DNA of 64,000 nucleotides, from assembly GCA_017302655.1 (NCBI GenBank), contig JAFLDE010000005.1:1-64000 (forward strand), given 5' to 3'. Of this stretch, positions 1-7,030 are shown piece by piece. Position numbers and translations under genes: made by a program. The stretch comes from Burkholderiales bacterium (lineage in GTDB: Bacteria > Pseudomonadota > Gammaproteobacteria > Burkholderiales > Burkholderiaceae_C). The notes under the pieces were generated by a model. It saw only the letters and a list, made by a program, of their open reading frames with translations. It ran no database searches and was not told the origin of the DNA. Every line of letters starts with the position of its first letter. Positions within the stretch are counted from its first letter, which is position 1.

Positions 1-1
1 G

Positions 2-625
2 CCGCCGGCCCAGCCGCTGGACGCGCAGCTGCAGGCCGGCTTCGCCGTCTACCGGGAGGCGCTGCTGCGCCTTTGGCAGGGCACCGGCAGCGAAGCCGAG
101 GTCTGGCGCGCCTGGGCCGCCTTCCGCGTGCTCTGCGCCGGTCATCACGGCCCCTGGGGCACGCGCGCGCTGAACGAACGATGCGCGCAGCAGCTGCAGG
201 GCGCGTTGCCGCCCGGCGCGCCACCCCAGCTCGGCCTGCCCCTGCTCGTCACCCGCAACCAGGGCCCTTGGGTGAACGGCGACGTGCTGCTGCTGCTGCC
301 CTCGACCGGAGGCGGCCTGGAAGCCGCCGTGCAACGCGGTGAAAGCCTGCAGCGTGTTCCGCTGGAACAGCTGCCCGCCGCGCTCGAAGGCGCCTTCGCC
401 ATGACCGTGCACAAGGCGCAGGGCTCGGAGTTCGACGCCGTGCTCTTGCTGCTGCCGCCGACCCCAGCCCAGGGCGGCGGGCCTAGCCGCGAATGGCTCT
501 ACACGGGCGCCACCCGTGCCCGGCAGCGTCTCTCGCTGATCGGCAGCGACACGGCACTGCACCAGGTCCTCGCAAACCCGGATGAGCGCCGCAGCGGCTT
601 GATGCGGATGCTCGCGCGCATTTGA
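2..625 (+). CDS. recD: RecBCD exonuclease V alpha subunit, C-terminal part (5' end outside window)
   Basis: The frame is open from base 2 and gives about 207 residues of the C-terminal helicase region of RecD, the 5'-3' helicase motor of the RecBCD recombination and repair nuclease. Visible motifs are MTVHKAQGSEF (the SH3-like/motif V segment of RecD and other superfamily 1B helicases) and YTGATRAR (motif VI with the arginine finger). The nucleotide-binding N-terminal domains must lie upstream of base 1. The gene ends at a TGA at 623-625. A GC-rich inverted repeat follows at 630-653, without a clear T run. Nothing suggests degeneration. Confidence 0.93.
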   Translation, partial: PPAQPLDAQLQAGFAVYREALLRLWQGTGSEAEVWRAWAAFRVLCAGHHGPWGTRALNERCAQQLQGALPPGAPPQLGLPLLVTRNQGPWVNGDVLLLLPSTGGGLEAAVQRGESLQRVPLEQLPAALEGAFAMTVHKAQGSEFDAVLLLLPPTPAQGGGPSREWLYTGATRARQRLSLIGSDTALHQVLANPDERRSGLMRMLARI

Positions 626-722
626 ATCCGTCCCCCTTCACCTCGGGGGGGACGTCCCCTGAGCGCTTGCTCGCACCGTGGCACCAGACGAAGATCCACC
701 AGTCACTCCACCGAGCATCGCC

Positions 723-1457
723 ATGAAGTTCACCCACGGTCTTTCTGCCTTTGCGCTGGGCACGTTCATCAGCCTGCCGACCTACGCCGCCCTGCCCACT
801 GGCACCCTGACCTTCGCGCAGCGCACGGGCACAGTGGCCGCCGACCAGGTCATTGCGGTGCAAATGATCCTGACGCTGGACGCCGACTCGGCGCCGCTGA
901 CCTTCACGAGCAACCCACTCAGCGGCTTCCTGCCCGAGGACGTGCCGACGCAAGGATGGTTCTGGAATCCGGAAACGGAAGAGAACGAGTTGCGCGACTT
1001 CGCGAGCGTGGAGAGCGCCTACCTGAACACCTGGTACACCTGTCACGGTGACTTCACCTTGGGCTGTGACGCAGGCGAGTACGAGTTCCAGTTCAACTTG
1101 AACAGCACACCCGAGCATCCGTCGATCAACTTCCTGGATGCCTTCACCCTGAATGCCGGTGAGAGCTACAGCTACACCTTCGGCTTCTTCGTGCCCAAGG
1201 CAGGCGGTGCCACGCCCGGCGTCTATCGCTGGAACGGCACGGCGGTCGCGCTGAGTTTCCGTGGCCTGGACATCGACGGCAACACTGGCTATGTCTACGA
1301 CGCGATGACCATCGGCACCGGCAACAACCTGGACCCAGGCGTGGCGTTCGAACGCACGGTGACCGCCGTTCCAGAGCCACAAAGCTATGCGTTGATGGGC
1401 CTGGGCTTGCTGGCATTGGGCGGTTTGGCGCGGCGACGCCTGGCATCGCAGCACTGA
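723..1457 (+). CDS. PEP-CTERM sorting domain-containing protein
   Basis: This 244-residue exported protein has an N-terminal signal peptide (MKFTHGLSAFALGTFISLPTYA). At its C-terminus it carries the tripartite exosortase signal: VPEP at about residue 217, a hydrophobic segment (ALMGLGLLALGG) and an ARRR basic tail. Proteins of this class are cut and probably anchored or released by an exosortase in EPS-producing Gram-negatives. The body is unrecognised; it is acidic and has two closely spaced cysteines (near WYTCHGD and LGCDAG) that could form a disulfide. I chose the ATG at 723 because the signal peptide begins there; an ATG-like extension back to 678 would put 15 non-signal residues in front. 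A terminator-like hairpin follows at 1478. Confidence 0.88.
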   Translation: MKFTHGLSAFALGTFISLPTYAALPTGTLTFAQRTGTVAADQVIAVQMILTLDADSAPLTFTSNPLSGFLPEDVPTQGWFWNPETEENELRDFASVESAYLNTWYTCHGDFTLGCDAGEYEFQFNLNSTPEHPSINFLDAFTLNAGESYSYTFGFFVPKAGGATPGVYRWNGTAVALSFRGLDIDGNTGYVYDAMTIGTGNNLDPGVAFERTVTAVPEPQSYALMGLGLLALGGLARRRLASQH

Positions 1458-1473
1458 CGATCCACCTGAGCGG

Positions 1474-3309
1474 ATGCAGTGGCCCCGGCAGGGGCCGCTG
1501 CGCTTTTTGCGACCGGCAGAGAATCGCGCCCCCCGCACCGACTCTTCCGGCTTCTTGACCGCCGCCCTGTCTCCCGCGCCCTGGCTGCCCGCGCTGCCCA
1601 CAAACCGCCCGTGTCGCCCGCTGCCCGGCGCGTTGATCGGCTCGGTGCTCGCGCACGTGCTGCTGCTCAGCCTGAGCCTCGGCGGCACCGGGCCCGGCCT
1701 GCCCGGCTTGCAATTGCCCTGGCTGGAGCGGCGAGGCGAGGCCACCGCCCTGCGCATGGAGTTGCCAACGCCCCTGCCGCAGCAGCCGGTGCTGCCCGAA
1801 CCCACGGCGCCCACGCCTTCAAGCTGGCCTGCTGAGGCACCCGCCGCAGCCCCAGCAGCGGTCGATGCGCCGCTGGAAGCAGTGGCTGCACCGCCTGCAC
1901 CGGTCGCTCCCCCGGCCCCGGATGTGCCGCAGGTCGAACTCGGCACCACGCCGTCAACCGAAGCGCCGCCCCCCATCCCCACCGAGCCGACCACGGAAGC
2001 GTCGCCAACTGATGCGGCGACCCTGCTCCCGGGTTTGACGGCGCCAGGCCTGCCGCGACTTGCTGTGCGCAGCGTGCCGAAGCTGGACGCTCCAGCGCGC
2101 GCCGCCTTTTGGACCCAGCTGAGTCCGGTGGCTGCGTCGGCACCGGAGCCTTCTCCCGCCGCAAAGGCAGCCCAGGCTGCCGCAGAAGAGGCTCAGCGCC
2201 GAGAACTGGCAGCGCGCGAAGCCGTGCGGCTTGAGGCGATCCGTGCCGAGGCGGCGCGGGTGGAGGCTGCGCGCATCGAAGCTGCTCGACTCGCTGCCGC
2301 TCAAGCTGAGACCGCCCGCGCTGAGGCCGCTCGTGCGGAAGCTGCTCGTGCGGAAGCCGCTCGTGCTGAAGCCGCTCGTGCTGAAGCCGCTCGTGCTGAA
2401 GCCGCCCGTGCTGAGGCCGCCCGCGCTGAGGCCGCTCGTGTGGATGCTGCTCGTGCAGAAGCTGCTCGTGCTGAGGCCGCCCGTGCTGAAGCCGCGCGTG
2501 CTGCGGCGGCTCGTGTTGAAGCCGCTCGTGTTGAAGCCGCTCGTGCTGAAGCCGCTCGTGCTGAGGCGGCTCGTGCTGAAGCCGCCCGTGCTGAAGCCGC
2601 CCGTGCTGAAGCCGCTCGTGCTGAGGCCGCCCGTGCTGAGGCCGCCCGTGCTGAGGCGGCTCGTGCTGAGGCGGCTCGTGCTGAGACGGCTCGTGCTGAG
2701 GCGGTTCGTGCTGAGGCGGCTCGTGCTGAGGCGGTTCGTGCCGAAATGGCTCGGGCGGACGCCGCGCGCGCTGAAGCGGCCCGGGTCGCGGCCGAGCGTG
2801 CGGTGGACGACGCCCGGCGAGAGGCGGCGCGACGAGCAATCGGGCGACAGCTTGACGAAGAGGCCGCGCAGCGGGAAGCCGCCGCCAAAGCCGCTGCCGC
2901 ACGGCCAGCCCCCTCGGCCAGCGCGGCCGCGGACACGCGCCCATCTTCCTGGAGCAGCCAGCGCCGCGGCCGACTCTTCGGCCGCATCGACCCCGACGCC
3001 GAGCTGGTCGCCTACGCCGAGGCCTTTGGCCGGCGCATCAACCTGAACCTGGGGCCGGAACTGATGCGCGAGGCGGCGCGTCAGGCGCACCGCAGCCCGC
3101 TGGTCACCGTGGCCATCCGCCGCGATGGCACGGTGGAGTCGGTGGTGTTCGTCACCAGCAGCGGCGTGCCCGCGCTCGACGAGGCGGTGCGCCGCGCCGT
3201 GCTGCAGCTGGCCCCCTACCCGCCCTTCCCGCCGCTGCTTGCCGCCAGCTACGACGTGGTCGAGATCCGCCGCAGTTGGAGCTTCAGTTCAGGGGTGTGG
3301 CTGCAATGA
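1474..3309 (+). CDS. TonB-family energy transducer with long Ala/Arg/Glu pentapeptide repeat
   Basis: From the first ATG this would be 611 residues. Order of parts: a cytoplasmic stub; one membrane anchor near residues 53-70 (ALIGSVLAHVLLLSLSLGG); a Pro/Ala-rich periplasmic stretch; 37 consecutive R-x-E-A-A pentapeptides at residues 252-436; and a C-terminal TonB-like domain (about 530-611, with VTVAIRRDGTVESVVFVTSSG and a late Y-x-V-V-E-I strand). TonB proteins pass proton-motive-force energy from ExbBD to outer-membrane receptors across the periplasm. No exbB or exbD is nearby. The ATG at 1474 lies inside a terminator-like hairpin, so a downstream TTG (1507 or 1555) is a plausible true start; no convincing ribosome site decides it. 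The repeat is codon-degenerate, so selection acts on the protein rather than only on the DNA. Confidence 0.8.
   Translation: MQWPRQGPLRFLRPAENRAPRTDSSGFLTAALSPAPWLPALPTNRPCRPLPGALIGSVLAHVLLLSLSLGGTGPGLPGLQLPWLERRGEATALRMELPTPLPQQPVLPEPTAPTPSSWPAEAPAAAPAAVDAPLEAVAAPPAPVAPPAPDVPQVELGTTPSTEAPPPIPTEPTTEASPTDAATLLPGLTAPGLPRLAVRSVPKLDAPARAAFWTQLSPVAASAPEPSPAAKAAQAAAEEAQRRELAAREAVRLEAIRAEAARVEAARIEAARLAAAQAETARAEAARAEAARAEAARAEAARAEAARAEAARAEAARAEAARVDAARAEAARAEAARAEAARAAAARVEAARVEAARAEAARAEAARAEAARAEAARAEAARAEAARAEAARAEAARAEAARAETARAEAVRAEAARAEAVRAEMARADAARAEAARVAAERAVDDARREAARRAIGRQLDEEAAQREAAAKAAAARPAPSASAAADTRPSSWSSQRRGRLFGRIDPDAELVAYAEAFGRRINLNLGPELMREAARQAHRSPLVTVAIRRDGTVESVVFVTSSGVPALDEAVRRAVLQLAPYPPFPPLLAASYDVVEIRRSWSFSSGVWLQ
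1478..1508 (+). terminator. Rho-independent terminator behind the PEP-CTERM gene
   Basis: AGTGGCCCC-GGCA-GGGGCCGCT forms a 9-bp stem with one G-T wobble and is followed by GCGCTTTTT. It sits 20 bases after the PEP-CTERM stop codon. It also overlaps the first codons of the longest version of the next reading frame, so that frame probably starts further downstream. Confidence 0.65.
2227..2781 (+). repeat. Tandem 15-bp array, 37 units, coding for R-x-E-A-A
   Basis: The array is 555 bases long with an exact 15-base period and no indels. The commonest unit is CGTGCTGAAGCCGCT with third-base variation. Some units encode RVEAA, RVDAA, RAETA, RAEMA or QAETA. It lies wholly within the TonB-like gene. 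Because units repeat almost identically in the middle (about 2330-2730), slippage or recombination could change the copy number. Confidence 0.95.
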
Positions 3310-3324
3310 GGCAGCATCGGCCCC

Positions 3325-4479
3325 ATGCACACCACCTCTTTTGAATTCCGCAGCGTGCCGCGCATCGTGGTGGCGCGCGGCGGGGCGCAGCGCCTGGCCG
3401 AGTGGCTGCCTGGGCTGGCCGGCATGCGCCGCCCCCTGCTGGTGACCGACCCCGGCGTGCGTGCCCTGGCCGAGCCCTGCTGTACCGCGCTGAGCGAGGC
3501 AGGTGTCGCGCTCGCTGTGTTCGACGCCGTGCAGCCCGACCCGCCACCCGAGGTGGTGGAGCGAGCGCTGGCGCTGGCGCACGAGCACCGTGCCGACGGG
3601 GTCATCGGTTTGGGCGGCGGCAGTTCGCTGGACAGCGCCAAGCTGGTGGCCCTGCTGGCCGGCAGCCGCCAGGAGTTGCCGGCCACCTTCGGCGTGAACC
3701 AGGCCAGCGGGCCTCGATTGCCGCTGGTGCTCGTGCCGACGACGGCGGGCACTGGCTCCGAAGTGACGCCGATCGCCATCGTCACCACCGGCGCGGACAC
3801 CAAGCAGGGCATCGTCTCGCCCTGGCTGCTGCCTGACCTGGCCCTGCTGGACGCCACGCTGATCAGGGGCCTGCCCCCGGCGGTGACGGCCGCCACAGGC
3901 ATCGACGCCATGGTGCATGCGATCGAGGCCTACACCTCGTTGCGGCTGAAGAACCCGATGTCGGACGCGCTGGCTCTGCAGGCGCTGGCCCTGCTGGACC
4001 GCTGGCTGCCGCGCGCCTGGGCCGAAGGCGAGGACCTGGAGGCGCGCGAACAGACCCTGCTCGGTGCCTGCATGGCCGGCATGGCCTTCGCGAATGCGCC
4101 GGTGGCCGCGGTGCACGCCCTGGCCTACCCACTGGGCGCGCGCTTCCATGTGCCGCACGGGCTGTCGAACGCCTTGGTACTCGGGCCGGTGCTGCGCTTC
4201 AACGCACCGCAGGCGGAGCTGCTGTATGCCGAATTGGGGCGCCACCTGGGCCTGGGAGCCGGACGGGACGAAACCTCTGCCTGCACCGCTTTCATCGAGC
4301 ACATGACAGCCCTCAGCGCGCGCCTTGGCCTGCCCACCCGCCTGCGCGACGTGGGCGTGCAGGCTGGCGACCTCGACCGCCTGGCCGACGACGCCATGCT
4401 GCAAACCCGGCTGCTGATCAACAACCCTCGGCCGCTGACGCGCGCCGACGCCCGCGAGCTCTACGCCAGCGCCCTATGA
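3325..4479 (+). CDS. iron-containing alcohol dehydrogenase
   Basis: This 384-residue protein belongs to the group III Fe-dependent alcohol dehydrogenases, NAD(P)-dependent enzymes that interconvert alcohols and aldehydes or ketones. The dinucleotide-binding segment reads GGGSSLDSAKL near residue 95. The metal-binding region includes the conserved TGIDAMVHAIEAY segment (Asp and His ligands) and two further His in AVHALAYPLGARFHVPHG. Length is normal for the family. It begins 15 bases after the TonB-like gene, and its TGA overlaps the ATG of the thioesterase gene (ATGA), so the two are probably translated together. Substrate cannot be read from sequence; maleylacetate reductases also belong to this superfamily. 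Confidence 0.88.
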   Translation: MHTTSFEFRSVPRIVVARGGAQRLAEWLPGLAGMRRPLLVTDPGVRALAEPCCTALSEAGVALAVFDAVQPDPPPEVVERALALAHEHRADGVIGLGGGSSLDSAKLVALLAGSRQELPATFGVNQASGPRLPLVLVPTTAGTGSEVTPIAIVTTGADTKQGIVSPWLLPDLALLDATLIRGLPPAVTAATGIDAMVHAIEAYTSLRLKNPMSDALALQALALLDRWLPRAWAEGEDLEAREQTLLGACMAGMAFANAPVAAVHALAYPLGARFHVPHGLSNALVLGPVLRFNAPQAELLYAELGRHLGLGAGRDETSACTAFIEHMTALSARLGLPTRLRDVGVQAGDLDRLADDAMLQTRLLINNPRPLTRADARELYASAL

Positions 4480-4913
4480 ACAAACCCGAACGCAGCCCGC
4501 GCACTCGCTACCGCTGGTGGTGCGAGCTGTCGACCCGCTGGGACGACAACGATGTGTACGGCCACGTCAACAACGTGCGCTACCACGCCTTCTTCGACAC
4601 GGCCGTGAACCGGCACTTGATCGACGCCGGCCTGCTGACGCCGGGCCAGAGCGATTGCATCGGCCTGGTGGTGGAGAACCGCTGCAGCTACCTGGCCCCG
4701 GTGTCTTTCCCCGACCGCGTACAGGTCGGCCTGCGTGTGCTCCAACTGGGCACCAGCAGCGTGCGCTACGAGACCGCCTTGTTCCGCAACGAGGACCCGC
4801 TGGCCTGCGCGGTCGGTGAATTCGTGCACGTGTACGTGGATCGTGCCAGCCAGCGGCCGGTGCCTATCCCGGGGCCGGTGCGCGAGGCGCTGGAGCGCCT
4901 CAGAGAACGTTGA
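4476..4913 (+). CDS. acyl-CoA thioesterase, 4-hydroxybenzoyl-CoA thioesterase-type hotdog protein
   Basis: This 145-residue single hotdog-fold protein carries the signature RWDDNDVYGHVNNVRYHAFFD at residues 21-41, where the Asp before x-Y-G-H-V-N is the usual catalytic residue. Such enzymes hydrolyse the thioester of acyl- or aroyl-CoA in the cytoplasm. The ATG overlaps the stop of the dehydrogenase gene by four bases, which suggests a shared pathway, for example clearing an acyl-CoA formed from an aldehyde; this is inference. The TGA at 4911-4913 directly abuts the stop codon of the convergent DUF3422 gene. Confidence 0.85.
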   Translation: MNKPERSPRTRYRWWCELSTRWDDNDVYGHVNNVRYHAFFDTAVNRHLIDAGLLTPGQSDCIGLVVENRCSYLAPVSFPDRVQVGLRVLQLGTSSVRYETALFRNEDPLACAVGEFVHVYVDRASQRPVPIPGPVREALERLRER

Positions 4914-6269
4914 TCAGGCGTGCCGGCGCAGGCTGCGCAGGCCCCAGGCCACCATGGCGAGCACCGGCAGCACGGCCACGGCCACCAGGGCGTCGGCCCC
5001 GGGCACCCAGGCCGGCAGGCCGGGCAGCTTCTGCAGGGCTTTGGCCATGTAGCCGACCAGGCCCAGCGCGTAGTAGCTGATGGCCACCACCGACAGGCCC
5101 TCCACGGTGCGCTGCAAGCGCAGCTGCTCATGCTGACGCTCGGCCTGCAGGCGCAGCAGTTCCTGGTTGTGTTGCTCGCGCTGCGCCTCGATGCGCACCC
5201 GCGCCAGCGCCAACGCACGGTTGACGCGTTCGCCGAGATCGGATAACCGGCGTTCGGTGCTTACCACGAAGGCCATGGCCGGGGCGAAGCGGCGCGCCAG
5301 GAAGCCGCCGAGGGTCTGCACGCCGGGCATGCGCTGCTCGCGAAGGTCGGCCAGGCGCTGTTGCACGATGGCGTGATAAGCCCGTGTGGCCGAAAAACGG
5401 TACCGAGTGCGCGCGGCCGCGTGTTCCGCCTCGGCAGCCAGGCGAGTGAGCGCGGCAAAGGCTTGCGAATCGTCGCCGCCTGCGCCGGCCTGGCTCATCG
5501 CATCCACCGCGGTCTGCAACTCCTGCTCCAACGCGCCCAGGCGCTGGGCCTCCTGCTGGGCGAGCGGGAAACCCAGCATGGCCAGCATGCGATAGGCCTC
5601 AATCTCGCACAGGCGCTGCGCCTCACGTGCGGCCTGGTCGGGAGGCAGGTCAAAGTCGAGCACGTAGTAGCGCGTGAAGCCGTCGGCGCCCAATTGCAAG
5701 GGGGTGAGCAGCGCGGCGCTGCGGCCGTCGCCGATGGTGGCGCCCATCAGGGCGGCGCTGTCGTCGCCCTGGCTGCTGGCTCCCCGCAGCAGGCGGGCCA
5801 GGCGGGTGGCGGCCCCTTCCTCATGGCGCGCGTCGAGCAGCAGCACATGGGCCGCGGCCAGCATCTGCCCCGCGTCAGGTCCGGCCAGGCACTGCAAAAA
5901 GGCAGCTGGCAGCTCCTGCAAGGCGTCGATGGCCTGCAGTTGCTGGCGCTGAAGCGGCTCATCGCCCTGCAGCGGCTGCAGGTCCAGCGGACGGTTCACC
6001 TGCCAGCTGACGAACTCGCCATGCCGTTCGAACTTCAGCTGCCACTGCGGGCCCTGCACGCGCGCATGCCGCACGCCCGGCATCGGCTCGGCAGCGCCCA
6101 CGCTTCGGCACAGCTGGAGAAGCGCTGCGTCAGCCACCTCGCCGGCCATGCCGTGCTGAATCCAGTACGACACCACGCAAGGTGAACGCGCCGGCAGGGC
6201 GGGCCGCGCGTGAAGCTCCTGATGCAGCTCCAGGGAGTGGCGCGTGAGCGGGAAGTGGGCGGCGACCAT
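4914..6269 (-). CDS. DUF3422 family membrane-anchored protein
   Basis: This 451-residue protein of unknown function starts with the family's typical LTRHSLELHQELHARP segment, has a long helical middle with coiled-coil potential (about residues 255-395), and ends with two hydrophobic helices (VVAISYYALGLVGYMA and ALVAVAVLPVLAMVAWGL) before a basic tail. It is probably an inner-membrane protein with a large cytoplasmic N-terminal part. I start it at the ATG at 6269, which is preceded by GGGGAC and matches the family N-terminus. The open frame continues to 6410, but that extension is Arg/Trp-rich and unlike the family. Confidence 0.85.
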   Translation of the reverse strand: MVAAHFPLTRHSLELHQELHARPALPARSPCVVSYWIQHGMAGEVADAALLQLCRSVGAAEPMPGVRHARVQGPQWQLKFERHGEFVSWQVNRPLDLQPLQGDEPLQRQQLQAIDALQELPAAFLQCLAGPDAGQMLAAAHVLLLDARHEEGAATRLARLLRGASSQGDDSAALMGATIGDGRSAALLTPLQLGADGFTRYYVLDFDLPPDQAAREAQRLCEIEAYRMLAMLGFPLAQQEAQRLGALEQELQTAVDAMSQAGAGGDDSQAFAALTRLAAEAEHAAARTRYRFSATRAYHAIVQQRLADLREQRMPGVQTLGGFLARRFAPAMAFVVSTERRLSDLGERVNRALALARVRIEAQREQHNQELLRLQAERQHEQLRLQRTVEGLSVVAISYYALGLVGYMAKALQKLPGLPAWVPGADALVAVAVLPVLAMVAWGLRSLRRHA

Positions 6270-6519
6270 GTCCCCATCATGCCGGAATGCTGCGACGCAG
6301 CAGCGCCACCAGTTACTTCCTCGCACGCTGCCAGCCGTCTGTGGAACCGGTGGCGTGCTGGGCCAAGCAGGACCACGCGCGCCAGCGCGGGTGGCTGCGG
6401 CCGCGAGCACCGAAGGGGCGTCCGGGCGGGGAAGTAGAAACCCTGCCTCCAGACCAGGGGATAGCCCTTATCGAAGCAGGCCGGCACAATCTCGCCGGTC
6501 ACCATACCCGGGGTTAGTC

Positions 6520-6978
6520 ATGACGCATCGTTCCGCCCTTGCCGCTGCTGTGCTGGGCTTGGCCATGGCCTCCCCCGCATGGTCTGCCGATCAGGTCATC
6601 AACCTCTCCAGCGGTCAGGCCAGCTTCTCGAGCTTGGCGACGGTGCTGGACGGTGGCGATGACACCCTCACCTTCACCGGGCTTGCGCCCGGTCTGTACA
6701 ACTTCGTGTTCAGCGTGAGCGCGCAGTTCGTCACCGGATTTGGCGGCACCGTGAACGGCACGCCGTTCGCCACAGCCACGCTAGGCCCCATCACGGCGGG
6801 CGCCGCTTTCGGCGTGGATGCAGCGCCGTTCACGGTGGTGCTGACGGGGACCGCCGAGGCGCGTGCAATCTACTCGGGTGAGCTGACCGTGACGGCAGTT
6901 CCCGAACCCGGCACCTACGCGCTGATGGCCGGCGGCTTGGCCCTGTTGGTCTGGATGCGTCGACGCAACCCGGGCTGA
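6520..6978 (+). CDS. small PEP-CTERM sorting domain-containing protein, FxDxF-like
   Basis: This 152-residue exported protein has a signal peptide (MTHRSALAAAVLGLAMASPAWS), a short beta-rich body and a C-terminal exosortase signal: VPEPGTYALM, a hydrophobic segment and an RRR tail at the very end. Size and layout resemble the FxDxF-type PEP-CTERM family, though I cannot confirm the defining motif. The gene stands alone between divergent or convergent neighbours and has its own terminator, so it is monocistronic. With 723-1457 it is the second probable exosortase substrate in the window. Confidence 0.85.
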   Translation: MTHRSALAAAVLGLAMASPAWSADQVINLSSGQASFSSLATVLDGGDDTLTFTGLAPGLYNFVFSVSAQFVTGFGGTVNGTPFATATLGPITAGAAFGVDAAPFTVVLTGTAEARAIYSGELTVTAVPEPGTYALMAGGLALLVWMRRRNPG

Positions 6979-6997
6979 GAAGCGCTTCGCCCCACGC

Positions 6998-7030
6998 CAC
7001 GGCCCGGTTTCTACCGGGCCGTGTTGCTTT
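6998..7030 (+). terminator. Rho-independent terminator after the second PEP-CTERM gene
   Basis: CACGGCCCGG-TTTCTA-CCGGGCCGTG is a perfect 10-bp stem followed by TTGCTTT. It lies 20 bases after the stop codon at 6978 and just before the end of the convergent carotenoid oxygenase gene. Confidence 0.85.

Noticed and set aside
630-653. GTCCCCC/GGGGGAC hairpin after recD as a terminator
   Set aside because: There is no T run after it, so the case is too weak to list.
679-693. TGGCAC as a sigma-54 element before the first PEP-CTERM gene
   Set aside because: No GC dinucleotide lies at the required ten-base spacing after GG.
2227-2781. Possible CRISPR-like or non-coding tandem array
   Set aside because: Units are contiguous 15-mers with no spacers and encode an in-frame repeat.
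1667-3090. Several long open frames on both strands across the TonB-like repeat
   Set aside because: They arise because a 15-base period without stops stays open in other frames. Their products are low-complexity Ser/Arg or Val/Leu/Pro strings with no domain, while the plus-strand frame has a membrane anchor and a TonB C-terminus.
5361-6185. Plus-strand open frame antisense to the DUF3422 gene
   Set aside because: No recognisable domain; the minus-strand frame matches DUF3422 and ends with two membrane helices.
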